DNA of 41,903 nucleotides. Origin: Mnemiopsis leidyi (Eukaryota > Ctenophora > Tentaculata > Lobata > Bolinopsidae). This document shows positions 1 to 12,450 of the stretch, piece by piece. The notes beneath the pieces are model-generated. The model was given only the letters and a program-made list of their open reading frames with translations. It ran no database searches and was not told the DNA's origin. The stretch covers positions 477,583-519,485 of the forward strand of contig JH153354.1 of assembly GCA_000226015.1 (NCBI GenBank), read 5' to 3'. Positions within the stretch are counted from its first letter, which is position 1. The number at the start of each line of letters is the position of its first letter. A program made the translations under genes and the position numbers.

Positions 1-1410
1 TTCAAAATTCTGAAAAATATATTATACAAGTTTCAAAATAGTACAATGGTTGAATCCAAGTCTAGAAAATATTGATTAAATACCGTGGTTATAGCACTTT
101 TAATAACTTAGTGAGTAAATTTCAAGAAAGATACGCAATTAGAGGCCATGTTAAGAATTAAGTCCAACCCGAAGATAGCAATCAAGTCGTGCTTGAAATC
201 ACGAAAATTGGATAAAACAGACGATTTCAATGAAGTTATATATTAAAACATCAGTTATTACAAAACAATGATAACATCACACCTTAGTTGCCGTTAAGAA
301 AACCGATTCAATTTTAAAATTGAAAGGTTTGGTACTGGTAAAATTCCAACCGGGATAATGCGGCTGGTTTGGGCAATTTCGCCATATTTTTCCCGTTTTT
401 ATTTTTCCTGGTTGTTAATAAACCCACTCTAACAATCCCGAGTAAGGTAGTTCTTTTCATACCAATATAAAAATATAAGATTTCTGTTCATCTTTGTTTT
501 TGCCATAAATCGAGAGCACATCAGAAGATCTATGCACTGTTCTCACCCCTTAGCTTACTGTCCCAACTGCCCAGACACGCTTTATGCAGATGATTGAAGA
601 GGTAGGCCTTTATCGTATTCTGAGGGACTGCAGACATTCAAGAGGTGACCTGATTGAGGTCTATAAAAAGCTAGTGTCTTTAATTAAAGTAGATCTGGAG
701 TAAATTTGGTATGTAAGCCAGGGAAGAATAAAACTTCCAAGATTAACCGTTTGCGAAGACATTTTTTAAAAGATAGGGTAATTTTTTTACACAGAGGTGT
801 AGACTGCATTAAATTTGAATTTAAAAAATATAATCTGGAGATGTTCAAGAGCTAAACAAAAGCTTTAGGAATTTATGGCAGTGGGAACTTTGCAGATATT
901 TCTGATGAGGTCTTAAATCGTATTGAAAGTGGGAGTTATTTTGAGAATAAGCTGAGAATTGAGACAAAATGAATTTCTCAAGGATAACCCTTTTGTAGTG
1001 CGCTTAGTCAATAAAGACACCATAGCTAGAAAAAGGTTCATTATTTTAGATTTTATATTTGAATTTTTAAAGCCTTTTAGTGATGAGGTGTGATGATGCT
1101 GGCATCATTATATGTTATTTATTTATTTGTAATTTAACTCCATTAAAATATTCGGATTCATCTACTGGGCGAAAATAAGGCAGTTTTGGATGTTCGGTGA
1201 TGGTTAAAGTTTTGAAATTCTAATTAAGGTCATGGTCGAATTTTTGGCAATTTGAATTTTGATTGAATTTGAATTTTATTAAAATTTTCACAGCATAAAA
1301 ATAACTTTAAGGCTTCAAAAGTGCTGTGAGGGATTTGCAAGTCAGTCAAATTGACTGTCAGTAGACCAAGACACCCAGGCAAAGGCAGAGGTGTCATGTT
1401 GGTTAACTCC
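1..1410. other. AT-rich spacer with decayed retroelement pieces
   Basis: No intact gene is visible. At 632-700 (+) a short frame reads RGDLIEVYKKL, which resembles the conserved tail of many LINE reverse transcriptases (typical form RGDLIEVFKIL); stops follow soon after. At about 970-1095 a 40-codon open stretch (FLKDNPFVVRLVNKDT...) ends in TGA and looks like the remnant of some coding element, family unknown. Around 1290-1363 the sequence resembles 39842-39918, so this part belongs to a dispersed repeat. Confidence 0.45.
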
Positions 1411-1417
1411 CCCAAGA

Positions 1418-1612
1418 AATCTCTATATTAGCTAGGATTGGGTCTTGCTCCCCCTAGTAACCTTTATATTAGCTAGGATTGGGTGTTGCTCCCCCCTAGT
1501 AACCTTTATATTAGCTAGGATTGGGTCTTGCTCCCCCTAGTAACCTTTATATTAGCTAGGATTGGGTCTTGCTCCCCCTAGTAACCTCTATATTAGCTAG
1601 GATTGGGTCTTG
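1418..1612. repeat. 41-bp tandem repeat, about 4.7 copies
   Basis: The unit contains TATATTAGCTAGGATTGGGT followed by CTTGCTCCCCCTAGTAAC. Copies start near 1418, 1459, 1501, 1542 and 1583; the second is 42 bp because of one extra C. Copies are nearly identical, suggesting recent expansion. No coding potential. Confidence 0.95.
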
Positions 1613-2043
1613 CGACATGTGATTGCTGAAACTGCCGTGTGCCAAACCACTGAGTCTTGTTGAAGTGGAGGGTGAGTTGTTTCCATTCGTTCGTTTTGAT
1701 GTTAAAATTATTTCTTTTTACATTACCTAGAGCCAAATCCGGTTAGAGTATTTTGATTTCATAAAGTTAGATAGACCTTACTACCATTGAAGAATAGAAT
1801 AAGCATAGCCAAGTCATGTGAAATATTTTCATTATTCTCATGTTTTTCTTGTGATTCTCAAGTGGTGCAACAAATATGCTTAAATTGTACTTTACACAGT
1901 ACACACTTCATACATCTGTACCAAACTATACAGTTGCTAATGTATTGAATGTGCACTACTAATGTAAGGTGTACCTTACATTGTACTATATAGTATACAT
2001 TATATTGTACAGTGACAGTATATCTGAGATATTATCTATACCC

Positions 2044-4538
2044 ATGAATACAGGTGGTGCTGGTAAAACGCATGTTAAGGGCTGCTCCACACTCGACAAA
2101 AATACTGACATGTGGCTATCTTGGTACCGTGAATCTCTGGCGCCAGACAACCACGATGCTCTCCGGCTGAAGGAGGCCAGACTTCCCAAAATAACTGGAT
2201 CTTCACCGCAACTCCACAAACGGAGGTAGATATTGTTTATTTACTTGTAATATTGTTTATTTACTTGTAATCTTTCTTAATCTTTCGATACTTGATGTGG
2301 ATTGGGGATTACCAAGCGGATGTGTTAGTTGCTTATTTCTTTAGTTGTTTTTAGACACTGTTTTTTTAATTGATCAGTGTTTGTAAGTGAACTGCACCAT
2401 TACAATATTGTATTGTCCATTATTTACCCTGGAGCAAGACATGAGGCAGGGGTGCAACCGGAAATTTGCCAGCTTTATAAGTTAGAGAGAGCTGTTAGTG
2501 AATTCTGTACAGTGCACCCTCTAATCTATTAATAGCTACAACTTCCTACTCCAGATACCTGGTAGATTGGGTGGCCACGATCTGTGAGCGCTGTGACATA
2601 ACATCTGAGACACTGCATCTGGCTATCACGTGTCTGGATCACTTCATGGACAAGTACAGTATTGAAGATACGCAGCTACATCTCATAGCCCTGTGTTGCC
2701 TGCTTATTGCTGGTTTGTAATTATACTTACGTAATTCTGTTCACATACAGTACAGTTTCTATATCTAAGGTGTAAAAATAAAAATAAATAATAATTTTCG
2801 CGACTGTCGAAGTCGAAGAAAGTCGAGAAATGTCTTTGTTGTTTGTACCTCAACATCAAAATCCACAGCCTCTGGGAGGTATTTGCTCTATGAAGCCATA
2901 ATCTTAGTAATTAGTTTTCTTTCTCTCTCGTAGTTTCTTCTTTTCAGCAAAATTCGAAGAGTGCGATGTAAAGATTCCACGCATACAGACTCTGAATTAC
3001 TTTGTACAAAACGCGTTTCTCACAAACGAGTTCAGACAAATGGAATTGTTACTTCTGGAATTCTTCTGTTGGAATCTGGTCTTGCCTACATCTGGTACTT
3101 ATTATTAATAGTAAATAGTTATGATCAATAGCTGATTTTTAATTTTCTCTGTTGTGATGTGCAAAGAAACGCTTCCTTCGTCATATCTTTATCTTAATTC
3201 ACATTTTGATACTTACCCTGTCACTCCTTCAGCTCACTACATAGAGTATTACAAGATGGCAGCACTCAGTCTAGATGATAATCTTAACGGTGAAAAAGTA
3301 AGAAATTTTAAATTATCTTACATGAATCTTACTTAAATAGTTTGATATATTATTTTACATGAATCTTACTTAAATAGTTTGGTATATTAGCTTACATGAA
3401 TCTTACTTAAATAGATGGATGAGAGTTCCTCGTTTTTTCTGGTTGTTGTTCCTATTTTGCCGCGTAACAACGAACTGCGAACGGAACTAAAACTGTCAAT
3501 TCCTAATCCTCTGATCTGTAACTGCTTTACAGTAAGTCGGACCGTTATGAATCCTGTTTCAGGTGACCGTACACATGGAGGCAAAGATCATGAAGTATAT
3601 TGCAAAATACTGCAAATATTTTCTCGACATTTCCCTCCAAGGTTTGTTATGAAATTTGATCCAGACCAACTACGCCGTTTCCCTTGGTTTCCAATTTAGT
3701 TAATTGCGTCACTAAATTGCATCAGCATCATGACGTTCTATTTATTGTTCCGGTAATAATCCTATCAATTTGTCACATTTGAAAATTGTTCATGTTATCT
3801 TCAGATTTCGCCTTCTCCCAACTGCCGCCCTCTTTAGTAGCAGCCGCCGCCATCGCCTCCTCCCGCCACAGTCTGGGTCTTATACCGTCCTGGACGCCCC
3901 AACTCCGAGAAGTTACTGGATTTAACGTCTCTCAAGTTCAACCAGTAGCTCTGGCTCTCATCAGGTAAAGTAGCTAGAAGATTACTGTTGTTTGCGTGTC
4001 AAGACACCGCCTTTGTCACGCTTCATAACCGAACATGTTAAACAATAACAGCACGTTTGTTTGAAATTTGGCGCGTTGGCGTTGTTTGAACTGGAACGCG
4101 CGATTTAGTTTATTTGATGGCGCTAACGCTGTGGCATGTACTTTTAACATCACGTACGTACGTACGCGTCGTAGTAATCTGGCTCGCAAACAGCACGGAC
4201 CGTACTTCTCGGACATCGTTATCAGCTATGACGCATGTCTGAAGTTTGTTTGACGCATGTCTGAAGTTTGTTCTGTAAGTTGTTTGACGCATGTCTGAAG
4301 TTTGTACTATACGTACTGAAGAATACAATAAGGAAGGGATATGCATGTCAGGTTGTACAGTGATGATTCTAACGGTCTATGTCAAACTTCGTCATGCTAA
4401 GCTGTAATTCTAATTCCTAGTGTGTACTATCATTATAGAGCTCGAGATGCGGAATCAGAGAACGTGGAAGCACCTTCAGATATGATGTCCAAAATTCAGA
4501 CGTCCTCCGACGGTCCTGAACAGTCAGTCTTAGCTTGA
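2044..4538 (+). CDS. CCNJ: Cyclin J (atypical cyclin), seven exons
   Basis: Exons 2044-2225, 2555-2712, 2948-3094, 3233-3297, 3563-3641, 3805-3964 and 4439-4538 join in phase into 296 codons plus TGA. All introns are GT..AG. The protein follows cyclin J closely: an N-terminal WYRESLAPDNHDALRLKE segment, SPQLHKRR, then a cyclin box with HLAITCLDHFMDKY, QLHLIALCCLLIAAKFEE and LLLLEFFCWNLVLPTSAHYIE, and a second box with DFAFSQLPPSLVAAAAIASS. Cyclin J is a divergent cyclin known from Drosophila oogenesis and conserved in animals; it presumably binds a CDK. An alternative start is the ATG at 2110, which matches the N-terminal end of vertebrate cyclin J better. The C-terminal tail after the boxes is short compared with the human protein, as I recall it. 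The intron count and exact phase closure make the model strong. Confidence 0.93.
3318..3413. repeat. 37-bp tandem repeat in cyclin J intron 4
   Basis: About 2.6 copies of a unit containing TTACATGAATCTTACTTAAA, starting at 3318, 3355 and 3392. It lies just inside the 5' end of the intron that begins at 3298. Confidence 0.85.
4228..4305. repeat. Short direct repeats in cyclin J intron 6
   Basis: Three copies of TGACGCATGTCTGAAGTTTG, the first two adjacent (22 bp apart) and the third after a 10-bp spacer. Non-coding. Confidence 0.85.
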
Positions 4539-5949
4539 CAGGTAAGATCAGAGTGTTTTCATGGAAGTTTTGTTTCATTTGTCTAGTCTTCACGTAACAA
4601 TTTGTGGATGGGTTGGTTTCGTTCCGCATTTATTTTAGATAGATAAGATAGTTTGTGTATTTTGAATGATATTCTATTCTTTCAGGTCCAAAAAATCAGT
4701 TTTGTTATGTCCCAGCCCTTATTATCAGAAAAGCATTTCCTGACTACTGTACAGGAAAATACCAGAGTTCGAACAGTTATCAAGTGAGAAATCCAGAAAA
4801 GGGGTTTTAAAATTCAGTAAATTTTAGAGAGCTTCGAACTTTGTGAAGCGACCGAACCGTAAAATACAGTCGAGCGAGTATGATTAAATTGTAACCAATT
4901 GTTATTTTGTGGTAAACTGAAATAGTTTTATGATTAAAAACCAAATCGCGTTATCCGTTTATTAATGTTAAGCTGTTTTAATTTCCAGATTTTTGGGTTT
5001 TTGCATTTCGACAAAAGTTGGATTCGAGAACAATATTTCCTGGGATTTTGTAAAATATTGAGTGTAAATTCAAATGCTTATTTTTGTAGGTGTGTAAAAT
5101 ACTATGATGACCATCCTTGAAGAAATGACTTAAATCTAAAAACTACATTACAGTTATGTTTGATGCTAATGTTGAGTTATTTTGAAACACTTTGGGCAGT
5201 ACATTATTTAACAAATCCATTTCTCCTTGAATCTTTATTATACTTATAGAAGCTGGAAGCAGTCATTGTAAAGAGGGTCACATTCGCCGTGGATGCAAAT
5301 ATTTAGCGAGGAATTCCGCATGGTCCATTTACCTCAATCGTTGAGGGACTGTTAGTGGATATATTGGTTTTGTATTAAATGTTTCAAAATCCTCAAATTA
5401 TCATGGGGTTAATGGCTGTTCTTATAATAATGTTGTAATTGTACTTGTAGTTGTTTAAATATGTATACGCTTAATAAACTTGTGAACTTATACACATTTA
5501 TTTATGACATAATCAAATTTCATTTCTTTTATCTTACTTAATATGACAATATCTATACTAAACTGAACTACATCCTTGGTTACATGTGATAAGAAATGAA
5601 GATAACGAAGCCCTCTTTTCGTCCCCACTTAGCCAACCCTAACTGGGTTAAGTTTAACTCACTAAAGCTCCGCACTCTAAAGTTTTAGTTGGAAAACCCC
5701 TCTCGCAAAAAGTAATCCTGGTCCAGGATCGTGGCAATAGAAATAGTTTTGTGAACAGCTTGCACTACAATCCTCTCACACATCTCAGCTACACTCATAT
5801 TTTAATCTGCGTCGCAGTTTGTTGCCCATCAGTTTTCCACATAATTTCACGTCTGATAAGTATGTTGATAAATCTCTGTCATTGATATAACTGCCAGTCC
5901 AGCAAACCAACAGAAGTGCAGAACACTGTCTAAATAAAGCGGTAGTGAG
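4539..5949. other. Cyclin J 3' UTR and spacer
   Basis: After the cyclin J stop, CAG/GTAAGA at 4538-4546 is a good donor, and a pyrimidine-rich TCTTTCAG ends at 4685, so a 3'-UTR intron is possible. The remainder is AT-rich without open frames. The region from about 5560 to the channel start at 5950 presumably holds the channel promoter and 5' UTR; no core element is convincing. Confidence 0.5.
5473..5478 (+). terminator. Candidate poly(A) signal for cyclin J
   Basis: AATAAA about 930 bases after the cyclin J stop, followed by a T-rich stretch. Placement is plausible but there is no transcript evidence. Confidence 0.45.
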
Positions 5950-8271
5950 ATGATTGTAATTCAGTCTGGGACACAGTGGAACGGTGTCATCTCCGCCACC
6001 CTCCTGAGTTTGCGGGGCAAAAGCTTCCTCTCCAGTCGTAGTAAATCTCTTCTCAGAAACAGATCTGATGAGCCGGACTTTCTTTCAGCGTACTTGGAGG
6101 TACAGTGAATTATTTCGGCCATGGCATCACGGTATCAAGACAAAACCATTAAGCTAAGCTGTTAAAACCCTGCAGTGACCATCTTTTTTGCAAACTCAAC
6201 AGCAAATAATACATTAATTCAATCTTATTTAATTAATACAGAACTTCTAAACTCTTCAGTCTCTGAAACCGGTTGTCTTATAGGTTCGAAAGATGCTACA
6301 TTGAGAATGATCATAAACATAACATTTTATTTTTCCAGGAGGACGAAGGCTCCATACCTAGCCCTACTCTCTCGGAAAAGGATGCAAATCTGAGACGAAT
6401 GAATCGAGCCAGAACTGCTGGGATAAAAGTTTCCCAAACATACGATGTCATGGAGATAAATATTTCTGGAGAAATATTTGTCATCCCAAGGTCAGTCTCA
6501 GTGATTATTAATTAATTTATGAATTATTAATTTGGTAATAATGCAACTTTTAAAACATGTTTTAGCGAAGGATTGTTCAATTACAATGACATCAGTATGT
6601 TTCAATGCAGTAAATTGTAAGTAAAATGTGGTTTCAAGAGTTTTGGATATGGATGGACCGAAGAATCAGCCATTACCAAGCTACATGATGTGTACGGAGC
6701 AGATATTTGAACGGACACGATTTCCAATGATAGTCAATTCAGAATATTCACGGACCGGCAACGTACCGAGTCAGGTATTGTCCGACAACCTCTGCAATCT
6801 GCATTGTCTAGATGAGTGCTCTACCAAATAACTGCTCCGTATAGTTATTCATCATGTAGCTTGGTTGATTCTTCAGCCCACCCACATCAACATCAGTAAA
6901 ATGATTTAGAGAGACGATAGTTAATATTCTGACAATTTCACTTTAATTAGGATAACGCAGTCTCCTGCCAGGTTCAAGGTGGAACAATGGCCGAAGACTC
7001 TGCTGGGAAGTCCTGAAGTTGAGCGTTACTACAGACCAGAACTCGGCATGTACTTCTTCGACCGGAACCGCACTGTCTTTGAGTGCATCTGTAGGTTCTA
7101 CCAAACTGACAGAGACGTCGAGTTTCCTCCTCACATCGACCAGAAAGTTCTGGAGATGGAGTTGGAATTCTTCAGGATTGGCTGGACTGACTTGAACAAG
7201 AGTCTGAAAACTTCAGATTTTTCCTACCTCGGTAGAAGGGAGAAAGCGTTTGCATTTTTCAACGACTATAAGTTTTCTGTCCCGGCATTTTTCTACATGA
7301 TATTGGAATTGGTGATGATTGCTGTGTCAGTCGCTGATTTCATTCTTGAGGAAGACGCTTCTTTTGACAACTATCTCTTAGACAACCCATCTTTACTTCA
7401 GATAAGGGAGATGGGAATCGTGCCTTATTTGGGACTATCTTTCTTCAGTTTTGATTTTATTGCTAGAGCAGTTGTAGCGCTGGACAAAAGACAGTTCTTC
7501 AAGGAAGTGACCACTTGGTTTGACATCCTAGCTCTCCTGCCTTACTACATTGATCTGGTTGTGCATACCGCAGTGGAAAGTGACGAACATGAGGCCGAGA
7601 AGCTAGATAAGATTAAGATCTTAATGATTCTCAAGATTTTCAGAGTGGCAAGATGTTTGAAAATCATCAGGAGGTCTAAAAGGCTGAGGATTATCATCAA
7701 GATCTTGGCTGATTGCAGGTGTGAGCTATTTATGATGCTTTTTGTCTGGATAGTTGGGGCCTTGTTTGCTGGGAGTCTGGGATATATATCCGAAAATGGC
7801 TTATCAGACCTTTTTTACAACCAGACCAACCCGGCCTTTTACTCCATTTTGGAGTCGACCTGGTGGGCTCAAGTAACCATGGCAAGTATAGGTTACGGCG
7901 ACATCTACCCCATCTTCGCTCCTGGCAGGTTTGTTGCCACATTCGTGATAATCGGCTCAGCAATCCTCACCGCCATACCCATGACATTCATAGTGAGGCG
8001 GTTCAGTCTGGAGTACGAGAAAGTCGCAATGAGAGATAGACCTTGGAAGGTGTTGGGTTCTGAAGATGTTAAACTGAGTCAGAGTAGAGAGAGTAATGAC
8101 TTTCAGAAGAGGATTTTTGAGGAAAAGTGTAATGAAAATGCGAGCTATGCGGCTGTCCTGGCTTATCGGAAGAAAATAGCTAAAAATGCGTGGCAGGATA
8201 CTTTATTTTCAGAACTTTTGAGAGAAAGACAGGCAGAATTGAAGACTCGTAATTTGGAGGAAAAGTTATAG
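5950..8271 (+). CDS. Divergent Shaker-type voltage-gated K+ channel
   Basis: Exons 5950-6099, 6339-6490 and 6951-8271 join in phase into 540 codons. A T1 tetramerisation domain spans about residues 88-180 (INISGEIF ... MYFFDRNRTVF ... EFFRIGW). Six TM segments follow: S1 209-233, S2 258-276, S3 291-306 (FDILALLPYY), S4 325-347, S5 359-382, S6 427-450, with the pore loop at 397-418 (STWWAQVTMASIGYGD). This is a plasma-membrane K+ channel subunit of the Kv family. I see no Zn-binding CC pair in T1, which favours Kv1-like over Kv2-4. Departures from the norm: the filter reads SIGYGD instead of TVGYGD; aligned backwards from SK.L, S4 has Met where Shaker R1 sits and Lys at R2; the S6 PVP hinge reads PMT. 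It could be a modulatory subunit or a channel with altered gating. The third exon carries all membrane segments without introns. Confidence 0.92.
6650..6895. repeat. Imperfect long inverted repeat in K+ channel intron 2
   Basis: Left arm about 6650-6710 (GAAGAATCAGCC...CAAGCTACATGATG...ACGGAGCAG) is matched in reverse complement by about 6828-6893 (CTGCTCCGTA...CATCATGTAGCTTGG...GATTCTTCAGCC). The arms agree at roughly three quarters of positions by eye. The inner part (GGACCGGCAACG...) also folds. It looks like a foldback or MITE-type insertion; a short open frame inside it is not convincing as an exon. Confidence 0.7.
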
Positions 8272-9883
8272 AGAGAAACAACTTTTCGTTGTATACTGAA
8301 GGTGAATTTTTATCTAACTGCTAAAAATCTGGTCCATTATTTTTTAAAAGAAAAGCTTATAAAGTAAGGTATTTTGTTTTTAACAACACTGAGACCATCA
8401 ATCAGCACTTTTTAGGTTGACTTGTCACCAAAAAAACACGGAGTCAGTAAGTTTTGTGGTGTCGATAATTATGTTGCAATAATTAACGTGCCACTGACAC
8501 TACAAATTACATTTATCGTTTAACGACGGACAGCACAGTTGGCATCAGCTAAGGACGTAGACTGGTAGCCTAGAAATAGTAGAAGAAGTTCGCCTAGCAT
8601 ACTAGTAGCCTAGTAGCCTAGAATAGAACAGTTTAAGCACATGGGCCAGATCACGGTTAAGCCAGTCAGAGCCTATGTGAAACCATGTGTCCTGATATTT
8701 CGCTGAACTGATCCTACGGAAATCACACATGACTATACTCCTATAAACCATGCAACCGGAACCTAGCCTCTGCTGAAAATTATTAGAATAAGAATTATAT
8801 GCAGGATATGGTGGGGATACACCGTATATTTAGTCACGTGACCCTTGCTCAAACATAGCACATCTTGCTAATGACTTCCTTCTACAACCGTTTCGTAATT
8901 CTTAGCGAGCTATACCGTGTACACACTGCTACACCGTACAGTTTGCTTTTGTTCTTAGTTCTTTAGTTAGGCCCCAGTTTAACTAAACCCTGTAGACTGA
9001 GACATGTATCACTTCAGTACTGATGTTGTTTGGCACGAAATACTTTTAACTACTATTACTAATAGTACTAGACTACTAGAAACATAACATCCCACAACTT
9101 GTTTTAAGATATATCTATATCCTGTGTTGAGTTGATATTGATATGGCAATGTAGTTAGAAATAGTGATAAAAATACGAATGTATTTCGAATTTGGATAAA
9201 GAACGAAAGAACGAAAGTTGCGACATTTTACCTTTGTTATTTCCCTTTCTAATGATTGTTGACAGTGCGCATAGAAATTGATCGTTTTTGTATTGTACTG
9301 TATTTGTAATTCTCGCGTAGTAATAATCGTAATATTTTTTAATAGTCATATATGTGGTTGACTGTCACATGTTAAAATGTAGCCGCGAAATTGTGAAATT
9401 GGCGTAGAGGTTCCGCCACGTTTTTGCTAATAGTAACTTCTTTACCATTGAACATTTTTGTACTTTTAAATTTTAAAATTGTTTTACATTTAGCAACTTC
9501 TACTAAGTATTAGAATTCTTTACAATTACATTGACAGTTGTACATTTTGTACACCACATCACACATTTGCACTTATGCAGTAGTTGTAATATTTGGAGTT
9601 GGTTTGAAGAACATGATAAAAGTATACTCTCGGCCAATTAAATACCCATCGGCGATCAGTTATTACGACTTTAATCGCATGATCAACAAGCACTGATTCT
9701 AAAGCCCTTTCAGGGGAGTTTTAACTCTACCTACGGTCATTCAGCTTTGTTATAAAAACTGAGCAGATGTTTTGATGTTAATTTTATTTTTAGACCCGCC
9801 CTCACTGACCCAGCTGGCTGTAATTGCAGATCTTTGTCCGAAGTATCCAATATCTCCATGAAAACGTAAAGATCGCTCCAGAG

Positions 9884-9935
9884 CGGGCCGCCTACTTTCA
9901 GTTTGTAGCCGGGCCGCCTACTTTCAGTTTGTAGC
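9884..9935. repeat. 26-bp direct duplication
   Basis: Two exact adjacent copies of a unit beginning CGGGCCGCCTACTTTCAG. More GC-rich than its surroundings. Confidence 0.9.
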
Positions 9936-10175
9936 TGCTACGCCGGTCTACGTCTCAGACTCAGAGAGCAGCCGCAATTTTGTTAAGGTTCAATGGGGCG
10001 TTTGGCTGGCAATTTTTATTATGATTCTCCTCAACTTACAAATATAACAAGAACCAGCAGCTTTTTTGACACTCCAAACCGACCTCCGGTAAAAATTTGT
10101 ATTCTTCCCAACGCAACATTTTGGGTAGACTCATACTCACATAATGGTACAGTCCAACTGATTTCACGTAACATG

Positions 10176-10249
10176 ACTTAGTCTACGTTTAGTTACACTT
10201 AGTCTACGTTTAGTTACACTCGATCTACGTTTAGTTACACTTAGTCTAC
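10176..10249. repeat. 21-bp tandem repeat
   Basis: About 3.5 copies of a unit starting ACTTAGTCTACGTTTAGTTA; one copy has CG in place of TA. Non-coding. Confidence 0.9.
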
Positions 10250-11240
10250 TCCCATGGTTGCAAGTGAATGTTTAGCTCCACTATTGACTAAACTTATAGT
10301 AGACACAGCAGCCCCCCCCCCCCCCCTACGTCCCGATATAATGGGCCTATCATGGGCCTATGAGCTGTTCCATTATATCTCCTGTGTCGTGTATAGTGAG
10401 CCCGTAATTTTGTTATAATGCTAGCTCAGCTCAGCCGGTCCATAATTAGCATTAGAAATTGAGCTCTCCCGTGTCTTTATTGTAGTTATTGAATAGAATT
10501 ATATCTACCGCTACCCTCCTTCCAAATAGCTTTGTGCAAGTCGAAATTTTGCATTTATTAATATCTAAGTTCCAAGCAAGTCTCATCTCTGCTATTTATA
10601 GATCAAGTAGCCTTAAGGCAGATCGATTACAGTTTGGTATTGACATAAACAAAAGAATTGTTCAAGAAATAAATGTCATGTACTCTTTTAAACTTGAATC
10701 AAATGGTCGTTTTCATTATGATTAAAAATAGTGAAAAACGTTGAAACATGCAATGCTGACTCTAGAATGTACCTGCTGGTAATTGCATATTGCTGTTGCA
10801 GCAACATAGACAGCCATCATGTAGCGAAATTTGCATGAAATTGCTCTATAATAGTTGATTTTCTTTGAAAATCTATACACAATTACAGTCGGTCTCTAAG
10901 ACAGTTCACATTTTAGAGATCGTAGTTAACTTTGCTTGCTGCACAGACATCATGCTTATTCACTACAAGTATATATTTGAAGTTGGACTTTCTTGGTTTT
11001 ACATCTAATCCCCTACAACTTCATGTTTCTTGTACTGCAGTCTAACTTCGTTTACCTTGGCCAGCGTTCAAAACGTGAGGCTCACTTAAATGCTTACTTC
11101 TCGTAGTGCTGTAGGCGGTGTCCTCATTATGCGGATGGCTGGTCGATTAGTGCTCAATTTCAAGTAAAGATACCGTGTGTGTCAGACTCAGTGTGTGAAT
11201 TTGTACGGCAAGATTAGCTTTTCTGTCGGCATGATGTCTG

Positions 11241-11271
11241 ACTGGACACACACACACACACCGCACAGACA

Positions 11272-11349
<78 letters not shown>

Positions 11350-11391
11350 NNNNNNNNNNGACTACACGACACTACTACACACACACTACAC

Positions 11392-11453
<62 letters not shown>

Positions 11454-11480
11454 CACACACACACACACACACACACACAA
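11241..11480. repeat. (CA)n microsatellite with 10-N gap
   Basis: Two long CA runs (about 11271-11349 and 11395-11478) separated by ten Ns at 11350-11359 and a short CTACAC-containing interruption. The Ns mark an assembly gap of unknown true size, as expected for a collapsed microsatellite. Open frames here encode only Thr-His or Cys-Val dipeptide runs and are not genes. Confidence 0.97.
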
Positions 11481-12450
11481 TTGTTCAGGACGATAACAAT
11501 AGTTCAGGAGAGCTAGGACAGCTCTTGCCCCACACCTACATAAATGTCACAGCCGCCCCTTTGTTGAAGCTACTATTTCGCTAAACCATTTATCTTAGAC
11601 TACTAATTATCATAGCCGCTATACTATGACATTAATTTATTTTTACTTTTCAACGCGTTCCTCAAGTTTGATCTGGAAAAAGTCTGCACTTCTACGTCGT
11701 CTAGACAGTCTTAAATTGTGAAGAAAAACGTGTTTAGCATAGCACAATCAACCAAAATATATCCTTGCAGCTGATATCCCCGCTAATATCATTCCAAATA
11801 ATTTGCAGCGGCAACACGGAATTTAGCGTATTAATGCACATGATTCTAAGAAGAGCAGAGTTTAATGCAGAGGAGGAAAGCAAATTACCGTTTAGCAAAT
11901 CATAAGTTGTTTACGGAGGCTCAACCTGCGTTACACTTATTCACGTAGTTATGCTGTGATGTGCTCTTCGGTTTACCACCTGACAGGGATTTCTTTTTAT
12001 CCTAGCGGTTTTCTTGTTACTTTTCTAGCTTTATAGTACCGTAGGTGCTGTTCAGGACTTCGTTTTATTTCGGTAGAATTAGTGTTGGGTGACGATTACG
12101 GACTTTTAACAAAGTTTGTTTAGTGTTTACTCGACAAATTAGATTTTGTAAATACTTCGTCGAATATTACAGTGATCCGTCAAATTGTTTTCCGTCATTG
12201 TAACTGTTTCGCTTTAATTTTCTTGTCTTTGGGGTACGAGAATTGCGAGACGTTTACTGGTTTATAGTGCTGTGATGATAAATGTATTTGAATAATTCCA
12301 AACTTTTAGGAGTAGCCACCAGAGCACAACACCACATCCTAGTATGAAAAGGCCGTGAAGGTTGTCAGAAAGTCCAGTATAAGAAGTATACCAACACAGA
12401 GTATACCAACACAGAGTATACCAAGTACACAGAGTATACAAACACAGACC

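Larger units (their letters stand above)
8272..12450. other. Gene-poor spacer between K+ channel and MICU3
   Basis: No supported exon in about 4.2 kb. Contents: TAGTAGCCTAGAA-type short repeats near 8565-8630, a 26-bp duplication, a 21-bp tandem repeat, a C15 run near 10310, a CA microsatellite with a sequencing gap, and unremarkable AT-rich DNA. The open frames at 9993-10181 and 10489-10725 have no family resemblance that I recognise and no convincing splice context. Confidence 0.55.

Noticed and set aside
6628..6831. 67-codon frame in the K+ channel intron as an extra T1 exon
   Set aside because: It lies in the long inverted repeat, and the flanking exons already join in phase across the T1 domain.
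10489..10725. 78-codon frame as a gene
   Set aside because: No recognised similarity, no convincing splice sites, and a length expected by chance in 4 kb of spacer.
11177..11584. 135-codon open frame over the CA repeat
   Set aside because: It consists of Thr-His dipeptides from (CA)n and runs through an assembly gap.
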